A stretch of 64,000 bases of DNA from Mytilus edulis (taxonomy: Eukaryota; Mollusca; Bivalvia; Mytilida; Mytilidae), in the NCBI RefSeq assembly GCF_963676685.1, contig NC_092355.1, positions 67,277,006 to 67,341,005 of the forward strand, read 5' to 3'. The position numbers were made by a program, and so were the translations under genes. This document shows, in pieces, positions 52,037-63,169 of this stretch. Positions within the stretch are counted from its first letter, which is position 1. Each line of letters opens with the position of its first letter. The notes under the pieces are model-generated. The model did no database searches. It saw only the letters and a list, made by a program, of their open reading frames with translations, and was not told the origin of the DNA.

Positions 52037-52893
52037 CTGCAAAAGAAAGATGAAATTTTATGCTATTTTAAATAGTTATTAAAACTATGAATAAGTTAAC
52101 CTCGCTTAAAGTAACAGCAGCCAAACAACAGTAAATCAAATAAAAATATTAATGTTTTTAATACTTAAGTTGTTAAATAAATTGTCCTGTAACTGTTAGG
52201 AATCAGAATCACATGTTAAATTTCTTTTCCATATATATACATTATTAAACCTCTAAATTCATTATTAAAACAACACCTTAGAAGAAAATATAGGATCCCA
52301 TTTACTCCATCCTACAGAAATTAATTTCACTGATAAAATTTATCATGTGACACTGAGGCAAACAGAAATACATGTTACAATGATGCTAGTCTGTAATCTT
52401 GGATGACCATTGCTTTAACTCATAAAGATGTGAAATGAGAGATGCATATTTGAAACAAACATTTTATAGCTGACTATGCGGTATGGGTTTTGCTCATTGT
52501 TAAAGGCCGTACAGTGACCTATAGTTGTTTAAAATGTCTGTGTCATTTTGGTCTTTTGTGGATAGTTGTCACATAAGCAATCATGCCACATATTCTTTTT
52601 TATATTAACAAGTTATTCATCCTTTTATTTGATACTCTAAGGGATTTATTTAATATATACAACTATGCGTATTCAAGGATACTGGAACCATAAAATCTAG
52701 GTAACAAAAATCAAAATGATATACTATTTGTATCTGCCAAAGGATCAAAAAAATTGTGATAAACTTAAATGCACGGGCATCTTATATGTCTGTATATCTT
52801 AGTGTTATCTGCATGTATATATCACTCATTAAATCTATTTTTTTAACTTTTGATTATTTATTTTTTCTTGTACACATTAACTAAATGTTATAC
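52037..52893 (-). other. Intron of the DUF7869-like gene
   Basis: Contains an R3-like end at about 52450-52610 (TATAGCTGACTATGCGG, TAAAGGCCGTACAGTGACC, GATAGTTGTCACATAAGCA). The missing N-terminal part of the domain was looked for here and not seen. Confidence 0.45.
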
Positions 52894-52998
52894 CTGTTCT
52901 TCTGAATGTTCTATGTAATCCTGATTTATGTGACTCTCTTTCCTTGGTGTAGATGAGAAATAAGGTCTTATTATCCTTGTATTGAAAGTTAAATCATT
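52894..52998 (-). CDS. DUF7869-like gene, upstream exon
   Basis: A 105-bp exon (35 codons): acceptor CTCATTTCAG before 52998, donor CAG|GTATAA after 52894, phase 0. It encodes NDLTFNTRIIRPYFSSTPRK followed by ESHINQDYIEHSEEQ. It is polar with no known domain. It is grouped with this gene from strand, spacing and phase. Confidence 0.5.
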
Positions 52999-53532
52999 CT
53001 GAAATGAGAAAGGACGAGCTGGCCTGAATTTTATAATTAGAAAAACATGGATATTGTTTAGAGATTTGGATAAATGAACCAATTTATACAATTCTTAGAC
53101 AGAGGGTTAAACATCTTTTATTGCATGAAGCTAATACATGGAGATCAATATTCAATGGAAGGGGTGTCAAATTACAGTAAGAAAAAAAATAGCAGGGCCA
53201 GTTTTCCATTGTTATTTTGAGCCAAATTTAACATTTTCATATGGTATCCTGACCCAAGGGTAATCAAAATACCAATTTGTACATCATTCAGATTTTCTTA
53301 TAAGAAACCTTGTCTGTTACCTGTAAATGAGGCACTTGCTTTAAAATACAGCCTACAGGTACATATGTTAACACTTTTGTTGGTGTATAGTGCATGTACT
53401 CTACTTAATATAAAATGATGTGTCTGCAAGTTGTATTTAGGAATCAGAATGCACTGTATTTAAGCAAACAAAAAACAAAACATTGTACATAATTTGTTCA
53501 TATAGAGAGTCAAATGTATATAAATACCTTAC

Positions 53533-53640
53533 CTGATCTTCATTATCAGAAAAACTGAATGGATCTTTTGAATTCAGACTGGATAATATTCTAACTTTAT
53601 TTGGTGGATGATCTCTGTCAAATTCTTCATGTTCAAATGT
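53533..53640 (-). CDS. DUF7869-like gene, duplicated exon copy 1
   Basis: A 108-bp exon (36 codons): acceptor TTAAATAG before 53640, donor CAG|GTAAGG after 53533, phase 0. It encodes TFEHEEFDRDHPPNKVRIL, then SSLNSKDPFSFSDNEDQ. It closely matches the exon at 54793-54921 in protein (EHEE(F/Y)DRD, KVRIL, SLNSKDPFSFS, EDQ) and in flanking intron (ACTGAATGGATCTTTTGAAT shared on the plus strand). A tandem exon duplication is the simplest reading. Both copies are open with intact splice sites. Confidence 0.55.
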
Positions 53641-53754
53641 CTATTTAATGAGAAAAACACTCAAACATATTATTAAGATAAGGAGGACTCTTCAAGCTCA
53701 TAACTACTGTAAATTCAGAAATTATTGCAATGTTTTTATAAAATTTACGAACCA

Positions 53755-54000
53755 GATGCTCCGCAGGGCGCAGCTTTATACGACCGCAGAGGTTGAACCC
53801 TGAACAGTTGGGGCAAGTATGGACACAACATTCAAGCTGGATTCAGCTCTAAATTTGGATTGTGATTAAATAGTTGACACTGCATAGGTTTCTGACACAG
53901 AATGAATGTGGTCTAATGAACTTAAAATATTTGTTTTGCCTTTGAGCAATCCACTATGCTTTTCAATATTAATCCTCTCAAAAAAATGTTTGAAGAAATT
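53755..54000 (+). repeat. Dispersed repeat R7 (CAGATGCTCCGCAGGGCGC)
   Basis: ACCAGATGCTCCGCAGGGCG, TTTATACGACCGCAGAGGTT, AACAGTTGGGGCAAGTATGG and TTGACACTGCATAGGTTTC form a conserved, GC-richer block that I recall as a common mussel repeat. A diverged piece is at 59.20-59.33 kb. It lies in an intron, antisense to the gene. Confidence 0.6.
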
Positions 54001-54790
54001 TTCTTTTTATTTATGAAATCTGAAATGAGAAAAATTTAACCCCCCCCCCCCCTTTTTATTTCACTTCCCCCTTTCCCTTTTCCCAAAACTGATCTCAATT
54101 CAAATTTCTAATGAAGTTTGCAACAATAACTACTCATTTAAATACATCATAAAATATTAAAATGTAAAAAAAGCGCTTGTTTTAGATTATATATTCATTG
54201 GGGAAGGGTCGTAAGGGGGTCCTCTTCCTATGATATACATGTATAAATATATACACAGACTTACCTCTAATATACACAATTTTTGGGAGAAAATTAGTTA
54301 TATCAATGGGGTGCAAAACCATGAAGGTATTTTAAAAATATATAAAAAAAAAAAATTTGCAGAAATTTATATATCAATAGATCACAAACTTTCATGTTCA
54401 GTTAAATTTATCACATATATAAGTTTGAAGCTAAGAAACATCTAAATGATTTATGATGTCCCTATAGGCTATGAAATATGAAATTTCAACTATGGGTAGG
54501 ATTTTTTGCATTAATATTCAATATTAAAATTGGACCCTTTTATTTACACACCTCCAGTCAGATGTCTGTACCCAAATTTGTATGTTCAGATCGACCCGAT
54601 TGAAAATTTAAATTTAAAAAAAAATGATAAAAAAATGATTCAATAAGATTTTTCACTTATTTACACATGTTAAATATTACTATCCCTTAATTCACATCTG
54701 ATTGTTTCTTTCATAAATGAAACCTATTAAAGGAGTTTCAGGATATCATCACAGATATATTTACTTCCATCAAATGTATAAAAATACTTA
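54001..54790. other. Intron, no gene recognised
   Basis: A poly-C run of 12 lies near 54041. A 71-codon plus-strand frame at 54230-54445 is Tyr/Ile/Lys-rich and unsupported. Confidence 0.35.
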
Positions 54791-54792
54791 AC

Positions 54793-54921
54793 CTGATCTT
54801 CCTTTTCAGAAAAACTGAATGGATCTTTTGAATTCAGACTGCATAATATTCTAACTTTCTTTGGTCGCTTCAAAGTTGGTAAATTTTCATCTCGGTCATA
54901 TTCTTCATGTTCACATGCCGA
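54793..54921 (-). CDS. DUF7869-like gene, duplicated exon copy 2
   Basis: A 129-bp exon (43 codons): acceptor TTAAATAG before 54921, donor CAG|GTTAAG after 54793, phase 0. It encodes SACEHEEYDRDENLPTLKRP, then KKVRILCSLNSKDPFSFSEK and EDQ. It is seven residues longer than copy 1 because of ENLPTLKRPKK. The two copies could be used together or as alternatives; the frame allows both. Confidence 0.55.
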
Positions 54922-55107
54922 CTATTTAATGAAAAAAAAATCCAAAAAATTATTGAGATTAGTAAAACACTTAGAAAATGTCAGTATAAAATATTCTTTT
55001 TTTTACATTTTTCATTTAAACATGTCTCCTTAAAAGGCTTATATTTAAGCTCAGTCATTTTTTCAGTGAGAACTCATAATATTTTTCATCATTTATAAAA
55101 AATCTCT

Positions 55108-55170
55108 GATTATAATAGATTTTTTTTATTATAATAGATTTTTTTTATTATAATAGATTTTTTCTATCTT
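55108..55170. repeat. Short tandem repeat, TTATAATAGATTTTTT units
   Basis: Three near-identical units of about 22 bp (ATTATAATAGATTTTTTTT) in an intron. Confidence 0.75.
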
Positions 55171-55340
55171 TTACAACTTTAAAAGTTCAATGCAGTACCT
55201 TAACTGTTGTTAGAATATTGTATATATGTAAGCTTAAAATTGTTTCTATTGAGATACATTATATCCTATTTAGGTCATCAATAATTTGTCCACTAATAAT
55301 TTGATTTTAAAGCTTGCATGTCCAAATTTAAATTTCTTAC

Positions 55341-55547
55341 CATTAAGCCATTGGAAACAGTTCGATCTAAAGACATTCCAAGACAATCTTCTGTCTCATC
55401 AAATAATGTCACATTTAAGTCTTGAATAAGGAATTGCAATGATGTTCCCAATTCTCCTACAACTGACAATGAGCTGTCAAGCCTCAATGATGTTCCCAAT
55501 TCATGTTCAATGGAGTTTTCAGTATTCAATGATGTTCCAAGCTCACT
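55341..55547 (-). CDS. DUF7869-like gene, 5' exon with ELGTSL repeats, interrupted
   Basis: The donor ATG|GTAAGA after 55341 is in phase 0 with the next exon. Reading upstream, the frame holds three ELGTSL repeats (ELGTSLNTENSIEHELGTSL, then RLDSSLSVVGELGTSLQFLI) followed by QDLNVTLFDETEDCLGMSLD and RTVSNGLM. The first repeat begins at the border with the transposon at 55548. The frame continues into the element as a Leu-rich stretch (FLLFLSGILLIFSYG), which is element sequence and not evidence of a signal peptide. The true 5' end is probably displaced to the far side of the insertion. Confidence 0.45.
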
Positions 55548-58500
55548 CCCGTATGAGAATATTAGGAGGATTCCGCTTAAAAATAGCAGGAACCCAGGCG
55601 GAATCCACCTAAAAATTAAGACTTATAGACGGAATTAAGGCGGACATGGAATATTGAAAAAAATCCGCCTGAAGTATCAAAGACCTTAGGCGAAATATTT
55701 ACTACTTTCCTGTTGAGTTAACAGGATTTCTTTAGTAAAAGAAATATCATAGACGGAATGCTGGACTTAGTATATTTGTTCAAGTTTGTTAGGAGGAAAT
55801 TGGACTTAAAAGATTTTGTTCAAATTTATCTGGCGGGAATTGTACTTAGAAATTTTTTCTTACTTTTGAGGCAGAATTGTTCTTTTAATTTTTTTTTCAA
55901 ATGAAAATGTATCATTACTGATGAGAGAGTGCATGGTGATTATTTGGGCCATAAAGCCAGTATTTGTACCCCCCTGAAATCCAACATATTTAATAATTTT
56001 ATATTTAAAGAGTCTTAAAGATGGCATATTAAATTCAATTAAATTTAAATTGTGATAGCATTGTTAGGTAATTTATAACTTTATGTTATGTGTTGCTATT
56101 TATATACATTTAAACATATAAAAAGTGACTAGAATACAATTATACTAATATTTCACTAACAGTATTTAAGACAATAATTTGTTTTTGAATTTTCCAACAT
56201 AGGAATTGCAGGTTAAAATTAATCTATTTTCAAGTACAATTAATTATTAAGTGTATCTCTATTTAATTAAGTTATAATCATGATAATACACAAATAGTAT
56301 TTCCATGCAGTCTCTTTCTTATCAGTTAGTGATAGAAATGTTATGTAAGTCCCCCATCTGTTTTCCATTTGCCTCTGTGAAATGGACAGGAAATGATATG
56401 TACACACTCAAGAGTTGGGGCCTTATGAAGGAGACCACATTGCTTTGTACATTTCTCTTAAATTGCTACAGTCCAAAATATAAAAATAATATATAAAAAT
56501 TGGTGAATATTATTTATTTATTATTATATTTATCAAATATTTAAGATTTAGGTAATTAATAGTATGATTAGGGAAACATTTCAAGGAATCAAACAACTCC
56601 CAAAATAACCCCAACACTCAGGTCAGATTCAAAATTTGAACTTGCAGACATTACAAGAAAAGATGTCTTATTTATCTTGACCAAAATATGAATTTTACCA
56701 TGGATGTAGAGTTGTGGACTAAAAAGAGCCAAAGTATTCTATTAACATTAAAAAGTGCAGATGTATTCTTCTGATGACATGACTATTGGATTTGTGAAGA
56801 TTTATGTTTTCATATATTTTGGATTGAATCTTCTGGTAAGTTGAAATTATGAATATAAGTATTTCAACCTTTTTGAATATTATGAAACTGCTATTTCCTT
56901 CAAATAACTTGTGACATATATATATAAGTACCATGTAGGATCAAGAAAATAACTATATAAGACCATACAATTTTTGCATAATTACATCATGTACATAATT
57001 ACTGTGGTATTGTGTATGACACAAGACTTATATCTTTAAGACAATCTCTTTTATATGATATTATTTAATAGTTAAGTTTTGGCAAAATTGGAGATCTGTT
57101 GTATGACTGTAATAATTAAATATGTATAATAGACATCTATTCCGAAAAATCAAAAAGTGTTATCTTTTAAAATTTAGTACATATGTACTCAATTATCATG
57201 ATTATGGATCAAATTTAAGATTTTTAAAATGGCAAGACAAACATTTTGTACATGTAAATGCGGGCCTATGATGTTAAAGTAAAATAAAAGACCAATACTA
57301 CATGTACTAATCAAAGTAAAGAATAACCTATACACTTCATGCACAGAATATGTAATAATTATTTTGTTTAATTGTAATGAGACAATTTTTTTTTATATTT
57401 CAGAACTGGTGAAACAAAAGAAAATTGTTTTCTGATAGGACTGAAGAATGGACACATTCAATCAGACTTGGAGTAAGTAGTTTTATATGAAAGAAATCCT
57501 TATGAATGCTTTTTAAGTAACTTTTGCACATATTGGACTTTTAAAACATTTTGAAAAAAATCAAAAGTTGTAAAACCATCTGTTATATTTTTTTGATATA
57601 AACATGACATATATCTTTAAAATTAGCAAATTGAAAACAGGGGTTACAGCCCACAGGTCTTATTTTATTGAGAAAATCCCCAAAACAGGTCATAGTAAAT
57701 TCATTATAATTATCTGCCCTTGATTTTACAAGGATTTTTTTCTTAAAATATAATTACTCTTTAAAACATGCTTAACATCTTATTAATCATAGTTTAATCT
57801 TATAATTTCAAGTTTTAGATGTTTCTGTTGTACAATGTATATTGAATGATATATGGTAAAAATAGTAAATTCAAGTCAATATGTCAAAATGAAGGAAAAC
57901 CCCACCTACTTAGGCAGCTCACAATTTACCTGTATAATATATTTAGTTAAAACAATAATGCATGGTAATTTTAATTATGTCCTCTTTTTTTCAGGTTATG
58001 TTACTGCTTGGTGCACAAAACACAACAGATCCATGCAAGATGGTCATATCAATGATGCTGTTACAGAGCAAATCAGTTATGCACGAAATAAATTCAGGAA
58101 CTTGTGATAATAATTTATATTCAAAGAACACTGAAAAAACCTTAAAAATATGACTAATAACTGAAAATGAAGAAATTGTGAAGAACTAAAAATGTCAAAA
58201 TTATACATACATGTATAACAATTTGTAGTTGCTTAAATAAATTCGATCAAGTTTGATAACATTTTTTGCATTTTATTGTATGAAGGCCTAGTTTTTCTTC
58301 GCAAGAAGGCATGGCAGTGGTAAAAACCTGAATCTTTGGAATGAAAAAATTCTTTCATTGAAGACAGAATTTTTTCATATTCTTAAGGCGGATTTTTTTT
58401 CATATTCTAAGGCGGATTTTTTTTCGAAGGCGGATATATTTTCCGTTTCATTAGGCGGATATATTTTCCGTCTCTTTAGGCGGATATATTTTCTGTCTCT

Positions 58501-58726
58501 TTAGGCGGATATATTTTTGAGAAAAACATTTTTCCTTTTAATCAGACGGAAATTTTTCCTCCTAAGACAGGCGGATAAATTTACATATTTCGGCTCTATT
58601 CCGCCCGTAACCCGCCTGGAATCCATGTAAGAAAGATTCTTCGTGTAAAAGTGGACTTTAAACGGATTCCCTCTAAAATATCCGCCTGGAATCCGTGTAA
58701 AATACGCCTGGATTTTTTCGTACAGG
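55548..58726. mobile_element. 3.2-kb DNA transposon with diverged terminal inverted repeats
   Basis: The left end, CCCGTATGAGAATATTAGGA, and the right end read inward, CCTGTACGAAAAAATCCAGG, match in about two thirds of positions. Both ends are rich in (A/G)GGCGGA and ATCCGCC motifs. Flanks AGCTCACT (55540-55547) and AGCTTACA (58727-58734) agree at 6 of 8 positions, consistent with a decayed 7-8 bp target duplication (hAT-like size). The right end has a 27-bp tandem array (AGGCGGATATATTTTCCGTC) at 58405-58525. No transposase is recognised inside. Weak exon-like pieces lie at 57417-57472 and 57993-58105 on the plus strand, next to TTTCAG acceptors. It is inserted beside an exon of the DUF7869-like gene. 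Confidence 0.55.
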
Positions 58727-58756
58727 AGCTTACATCTTGTGTATCAGGTTTATATT

Positions 58757-58786
58757 GTTCCTGCTGTGTAACCAAAAAATATACAT
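58757..58786 (-). CDS. Possible tiny exon upstream of the transposon
   Basis: On the minus strand, GGTTACACAG|CAGGAACAATATAAACCTGA continues to ACACAAGAT|GTAAGC, giving a phase-0 exon of about 10 codons (QEQYKPDTQD). It could be the displaced 5' neighbour of the ELGTSL exon. It is too short to be sure of. Coordinates are approximate to a few bases. Confidence 0.2.
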
Positions 58787-58874
58787 GTATATAGATATAT
58801 TATTCAAGAGGTTTTAAAGAGTCACAAAATGCTTTAACACAAATATCTTACACAATCAGGCAACTCTCCAACTT

Positions 58875-59115
58875 TAAATAAAAACAGAATATGTGGTATG
58901 AGACAATTTTCCATGAGACCAAATGACACAGTAATTTACAACTATAGGTCACTGTTCAGCCTTTAACAATGAACAAAGCCCATACAGCTATAAAAGGCCC
59001 TGAAATTCAAACTCAAAAACTTAAATGGCCTAATTTAATATATACAAAATGATAAACAAAACCTAATATGTATCACAGAAACAAACAACAACCACTGAAT
59101 TACTGACTCCTGGCC
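58875..59115 (-). repeat. Repeat family R3, diverged end
   Basis: GAATATGTGGTATGAGACAA, TTTACAACTATAGGTCACTG, AACAAAGCCCATACAGCTAT and AAAAGGCCCTGAAATTCAAA follow the R3 order with deletions. The minus-strand frame at 59035-59262 crosses it and the following R7 piece. Confidence 0.5.
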
Positions 59116-59339
59116 TAACTCATCAGAAGGATACAAATAGAAATATATGTAACAATAAAATGCTTCCTGTAACATTGCCTGATTTATAATGACTGATACG
59201 ACCACAGAGTGAGAGGTCAAATCCTGAACAGCTGGGGCATAGAAAGAGCTTTCCTGCAACAATAAGTTGGTTTACAATAAGTTTCAACTGTAAATTAGGT
59301 TGAGGTAAACTTAATTTTAAAAAAGAAAACCAAACATTC

Positions 59340-59638
59340 AGTGTAATTTTTCATTTGTAGAGGGCATAACTCATTTAGAAAAGAAAGATTTAAAAACAGA
59401 ATATTGGATGATATTGGAGTTGTTACAAATAAAGATGATGACTTTGTATTGTTTAACGATCCAGAAAAGAGGATAAGTTTATTAGGATGCGCGGCTAATT
59501 TAAAATTTCTGTGTACAATGTCAGAGGAATTATTTGTTGATAGTACTTATAAATTTGTCCAAAATATTTCAAACAACTTTATCCCACGCCCGGAATGGAG
59601 GAGGAAAGTCAATCATTTAGTTGTTATATATAATATAT
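59340..59638 (+). pseudogene. MULE-type transposase fragment 1
   Basis: A 78-codon frame from 59404 (and in-frame codons before it) reads LDDIGVVTNKDDDFVLFNDP, then KRISLLGCAANLKFLCTMSE and LFVDSTYKFVQNISNNF. This follows the start of MULE/FLYWCH-associated transposase domains, where the first catalytic Asp lies in a F(M/V)DGTFK motif after an xLLxxxENLxxL block. Here it is FVDSTYK. The frame stops soon after, so only the start of the domain remains. The family call is from motif memory. Confidence 0.55.
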
Positions 59639-59639
59639 A

Positions 59640-60378
59640 AAAATAGATAAAATTGGCGCAATTAGATGATTATTTTATTGGCGCAAATGATACCTACAGT
59701 TTTGAAAATAAGGTGGCGCAAAAGAAGTAATGGCGCAATTAAGTTGTGGCGCAATTGAGTTACTTTTTGGCGCAAAAAGATATCGCCTGATATCATTACC
59801 CGATTACCTAATCAAAATGTTGTAAAATAAGCTGCACATCAACACACATTAATTAATGACATACAATTATTCTTGAATGAACTGCTAAAAAAATATACCC
59901 ATTTTTTCAGTTTATGTGTGTATATTGTGAACATACATGAGAACTATAGGGCACTATATTTCAGTGTGAATACATTTAGTAACAGTAGCTAACCTGCCGT
60001 GTTGTAAGGGAGGCCGGTGCCTAAGTAAAGATTTAGAACAAGTTCTAATCTTTCCAAAAATTGATATACAACTCTCCTTTACAAAAAAACAAGCACCATG
60101 AATCAGTAATTGACTTAAATAATAGGGGAATTTTATTTAAATTTGACAGTTTGGATCAAACCTAGTTGTTTGAAGAAAGAGAAGCTTTACCTAAATGTGG
60201 CCTGCAGTGCTTAGGACGGTGACCTGTTCAAGGAAAACACAAATTTAGAAAACATGTTTATAGTTTTCCTACATTGTTATATCATCATGTTGCCTGATCT
60301 TTAAAGATGTTTGTGTTATGCTTGTTTTAATTGTATGTCATTTTGTCTTGTACCTTTAATTTGCCCTCCTGCTTCTAT
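59640..60378. other. No gene; short GGCGCAA-rich repeat
   Basis: 59654-59790 contains repeated TGGCGCAA(A/T) motifs (at least six) in AT-rich DNA, perhaps a decayed MITE. The rest is unassigned. Confidence 0.4.
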
Positions 60379-60511
60379 CATAGGCGGATCCAGGGGGGGG
60401 GGGGGGGCTGGGGGGCCCGGGCCCTCCTTTCGTCGGAAAAATTTGGTTGATTATATAGGGAATCATTGAAGCATGACTGGTCCCTTAGGAAAAGTTCTGG
60501 ATCCGCCACTG
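60379..60511. mobile_element. hAT-like MITE with G run, internally deleted
   Basis: Ends are CATAGGCGGATCCAGG and CTGGATCCGCCACTG. It shares AAAAATTTGGTTGATTATAT and GAATCATTGAAGCATGACTGG with 42610-42788 but lacks the long C run. It has about 15 consecutive G. Confidence 0.75.
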
Positions 60512-62385
60512 CCTATTCTAACAATATCCATAGTACACAATGTATCAACGTCCTGGACATGCATGAAATATTTGCCTCTGGACATTAAGTAATCAACAAT
60601 CAATCAATCCATAGTATCATCTATTTTCCGGTGCCGAGCAAAATATAAATATCATCAATTAATCAATGAAAACAGATCGAGATTCTCATTTAAATTGTTA
60701 ATTTCAGTGCATTTTGAGTCACAGATAGATATTTATAGACTTTTTGGGTTTTGAACTTAAATGAGAGCTCTTTAGAAATATTCGATCATACCTTTTTATG
60801 TTAACCACCCATATGCTGACCTGTCGTTTTCTGACGATGTGTATCAGTGGTCTGACGTTACGTGTGTAAAATAAAAATCGGAAACGGAGAGACAGACTAA
60901 GTCGGCATGAGTCGCTTTCTCAACAAATATTGACGTAAATACATACAGGAATTTCATAGCTTACCATTTCAACTGTGACAATGTTGATATTAAAAATGAG
61001 ATTTTACTATAATTTCATTTAAAACCAGCACTGAGTAATCATTGTTGATCCATTTTGAATGTTTCGTTGTTTAAAGAGGTTGGTTAACTGGTTATTTTCG
61101 TTCATCGTTTTTGACCTTTTTTATTTCCCATATTTTCGTGTTTTTACCTTTTATTTCTTGTTTTCGCGTGTTTGGCTCGATTTGCGAGCTTCGTGTTTCC
61201 CCTTATTTATTTTCCGTGTTTCGTGTCTGTGCTCTTAATTTCTCGTGCATATCCAGCATTTGATTAAAAAGTCAGTGTGTTATAATACCTTCTAAAATTT
61301 GTGTAATCTAATAGTTAATTGTAATTCGTGTATGTTGTTATCATTCTACATTTGCAACATGTATTATATCAATGAAGTCCATCAAATTACTTAACCCGAA
61401 TAATTCAGTCGTTATATTCCACTGATCTACGAAGGCTACATTAACGCCTGAACGTCTTCCTCGATCAAGACCGTCAACCGGAATTTTCACACCGATTTGC
61501 AATATGGGAATTTTGATTTAAATTGGCAGCAAAAGAAGGAGGAGTTCCGGATGTTAATTGATGTTAAATGATGTAAACTGATGTTAATTGATGTTAATTA
61601 ATTATTATCGGATTTGTGTTAATTGAACACACGTGTTTGGTAAGACAATTACAAGAGAGTTGCGCAGACTCATTATCCTGATCGCCGCTGATTGGCTCTC
61701 TCTCACAGAGAGCAGGCGACGCGGCCAATGATCACAAGGAGTTCAAGCCCTCGTGTGGGAGAAAATCGGACACGGAAAGGGCTTGAATTATTCGAGTTAC
61801 AAATTACTATGAATAATATTTTTTGTTCAAATAAGATGCAAGCAGCTAATGCTAAAAGTTGACCCCATGATCTCCATGAACGACTGAGTAATAACTTTTG
61901 GTACTTTTTTCCAAGTTAAAGAACATTTACGATTTTATTTCTGGTCGGCTTCGTTTTTTCCCGATTTTTAATTTTTCTTGCAACTTTTGTGCGATTTTTA
62001 TTTCACTTGTTTCTGTGTTCAGTATCCCCCTTTAACACCCTCCTTTATCCGTTTTCATGAAATTACACCAGAAAATTTAGATATCTGTAACTGTTTGGGA
62101 ATATTAATCTAAATATATAGAGGTTAGGAGAAGTTCGTAGAAAAAAGGTTTCAACCAAAGATTGAAAATATTGCACCAGGCGGGCGTAATAACGTTTCCG
62201 CAATTTTAGCAAAAAAACAAGTTTCACGTTTCCGCAATTTCGTGCATTATACTTTTCCGAAATAAATAGATACCACTTTTCCGCAATTATACCTGTAAAC
62301 CCTCCCCCCTCCCCCTTTAAAATTTTAATAATGATATATAGTCAAGAAACTGGTATCATTAATTTTTCATGTTCAGTTAATTTAG
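60512..62385. other. GC-richer region without a recognised gene
   Basis: 60780-61800 is less AT-rich than its surroundings and has several CpG-containing blocks (TTTCGCGTGTTTGG, GGCGACGCGGCC, ACACACGTGTTTGG). 61540-61605 holds an imperfect TGATGTTAAT short tandem repeat. An inverted CTCTCTCTCACAGAGAG lies near 61698. It could be a promoter region for either flank or another decayed element; I see no exon. Confidence 0.35.
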
Positions 62386-62575
62386 AATGTCTTTGTAGTG
62401 AAATGGAGGATATTTTTATCGACGGAACTTTCAAGTATTATCAAAAGTTTTTTTAAATTTTATCAACTGTTCTCGATACATGGGTGTCAGCAATTACTTT
62501 CAACTTGTTTTTGCTCTCATATCCGCAAAGGAATGCTACTTAAATATGAAGGATTTGCTAAATTTTTCTTTTATG
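62360..62575 (+). pseudogene. MULE-type transposase fragment 2, frameshifted
   Basis: Translation in one frame gives SVNLECLCSEMEDIFIDGTF KYYQKFF, then a stop; the next frame gives KFYQLFSIHG, and a third gives NYFQLVFALISAKECYL. Together these are the IFIDGTFKYY, xQLFxIHG and FALxxxK order of a MULE transposase core, broken by at least two frameshifts. It belongs to the same superfamily as the 59.4 kb fragment, but the sequence is a different lineage. Confidence 0.6.
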
Positions 62576-62579
62576 AATT

Positions 62580-62640
62580 GTGATTTGGATGGATAGTTGT
62601 CTCATTAGCACTCATACTACATCTTCCTATATCTATGTGC
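62580..62640 (+). repeat. R3 terminal end
   Basis: TTTGGATGGATAGTTGTCTC, ATTAGCACTCATACTACATC and TTCCTATATCTATG are the R3 terminus. It directly follows the MULE fragment. Confidence 0.65.
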
Positions 62641-62854
62641 ATACTGTAGTTAACACTATGAACATATTAACGGGAGTGGCATACATGCAGTTTGTGAATC
62701 GTACATATGGATATACAGAGAGACGTATATATGTCTCCTGTGTATATCAGTCAAATGATTGAATATATTACAGAACTAATTGCAGTATATTTTTATCAGG
62801 GTTTCTTATTTAAACGCTCATGCAAGATGTCGTATACTCTAGGACTAGTCTTAC

Positions 62855-63165
62855 TGTTTTTTTCTGCCCCATATTTATGTCCCATTTTTAGGCCCCATTT
62901 ATGGGCATTATTTTTTCTGGTCTGTGCGTCCGTTCGTTCGTCCGTCTGTGTAGCTTCAGATTAAAGTTGTTGGTCGAGATATTTTTGATGAAGTTAAAAT
63001 CCAATCAACTTGAAACTTAGTACACATGTTTTATATGATATGATTTTTCTAATTTAAATGCCAAATTAGAGATTTTACCCTATTTTCACGGTCCACTGAA
63101 CATAGAACATGATCGATAGTGCGGATGGGACATCCATGTACTGGAACAATATCGCTATATTTGGT
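62855..63165 (+). repeat. Dispersed repeat R6
   Basis: TCTGGTCTGTGCGTCCGTTC, TCAACTTGAAACTTAGTACA, ACGGTCCACTGAACATAGAA and GGATGGGACATCCATGTACT form a block that I recall as a common mussel repeat. A reverse fragment is at 48.16-48.24 kb. The preceding TATTTATGTCCC...GGCCCC resembles the GGGGCATAAA end. Confidence 0.65.
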
Positions 63166-63169
63166 AAAT

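Noticed and set aside
55560..55640. Leu-rich FLLFLSGILLIFSYG stretch resembling a signal peptide ahead of ELGTSL
   Set aside because: It is encoded by transposon terminal sequence; an in-frame stop lies just upstream and the resemblance is accidental.
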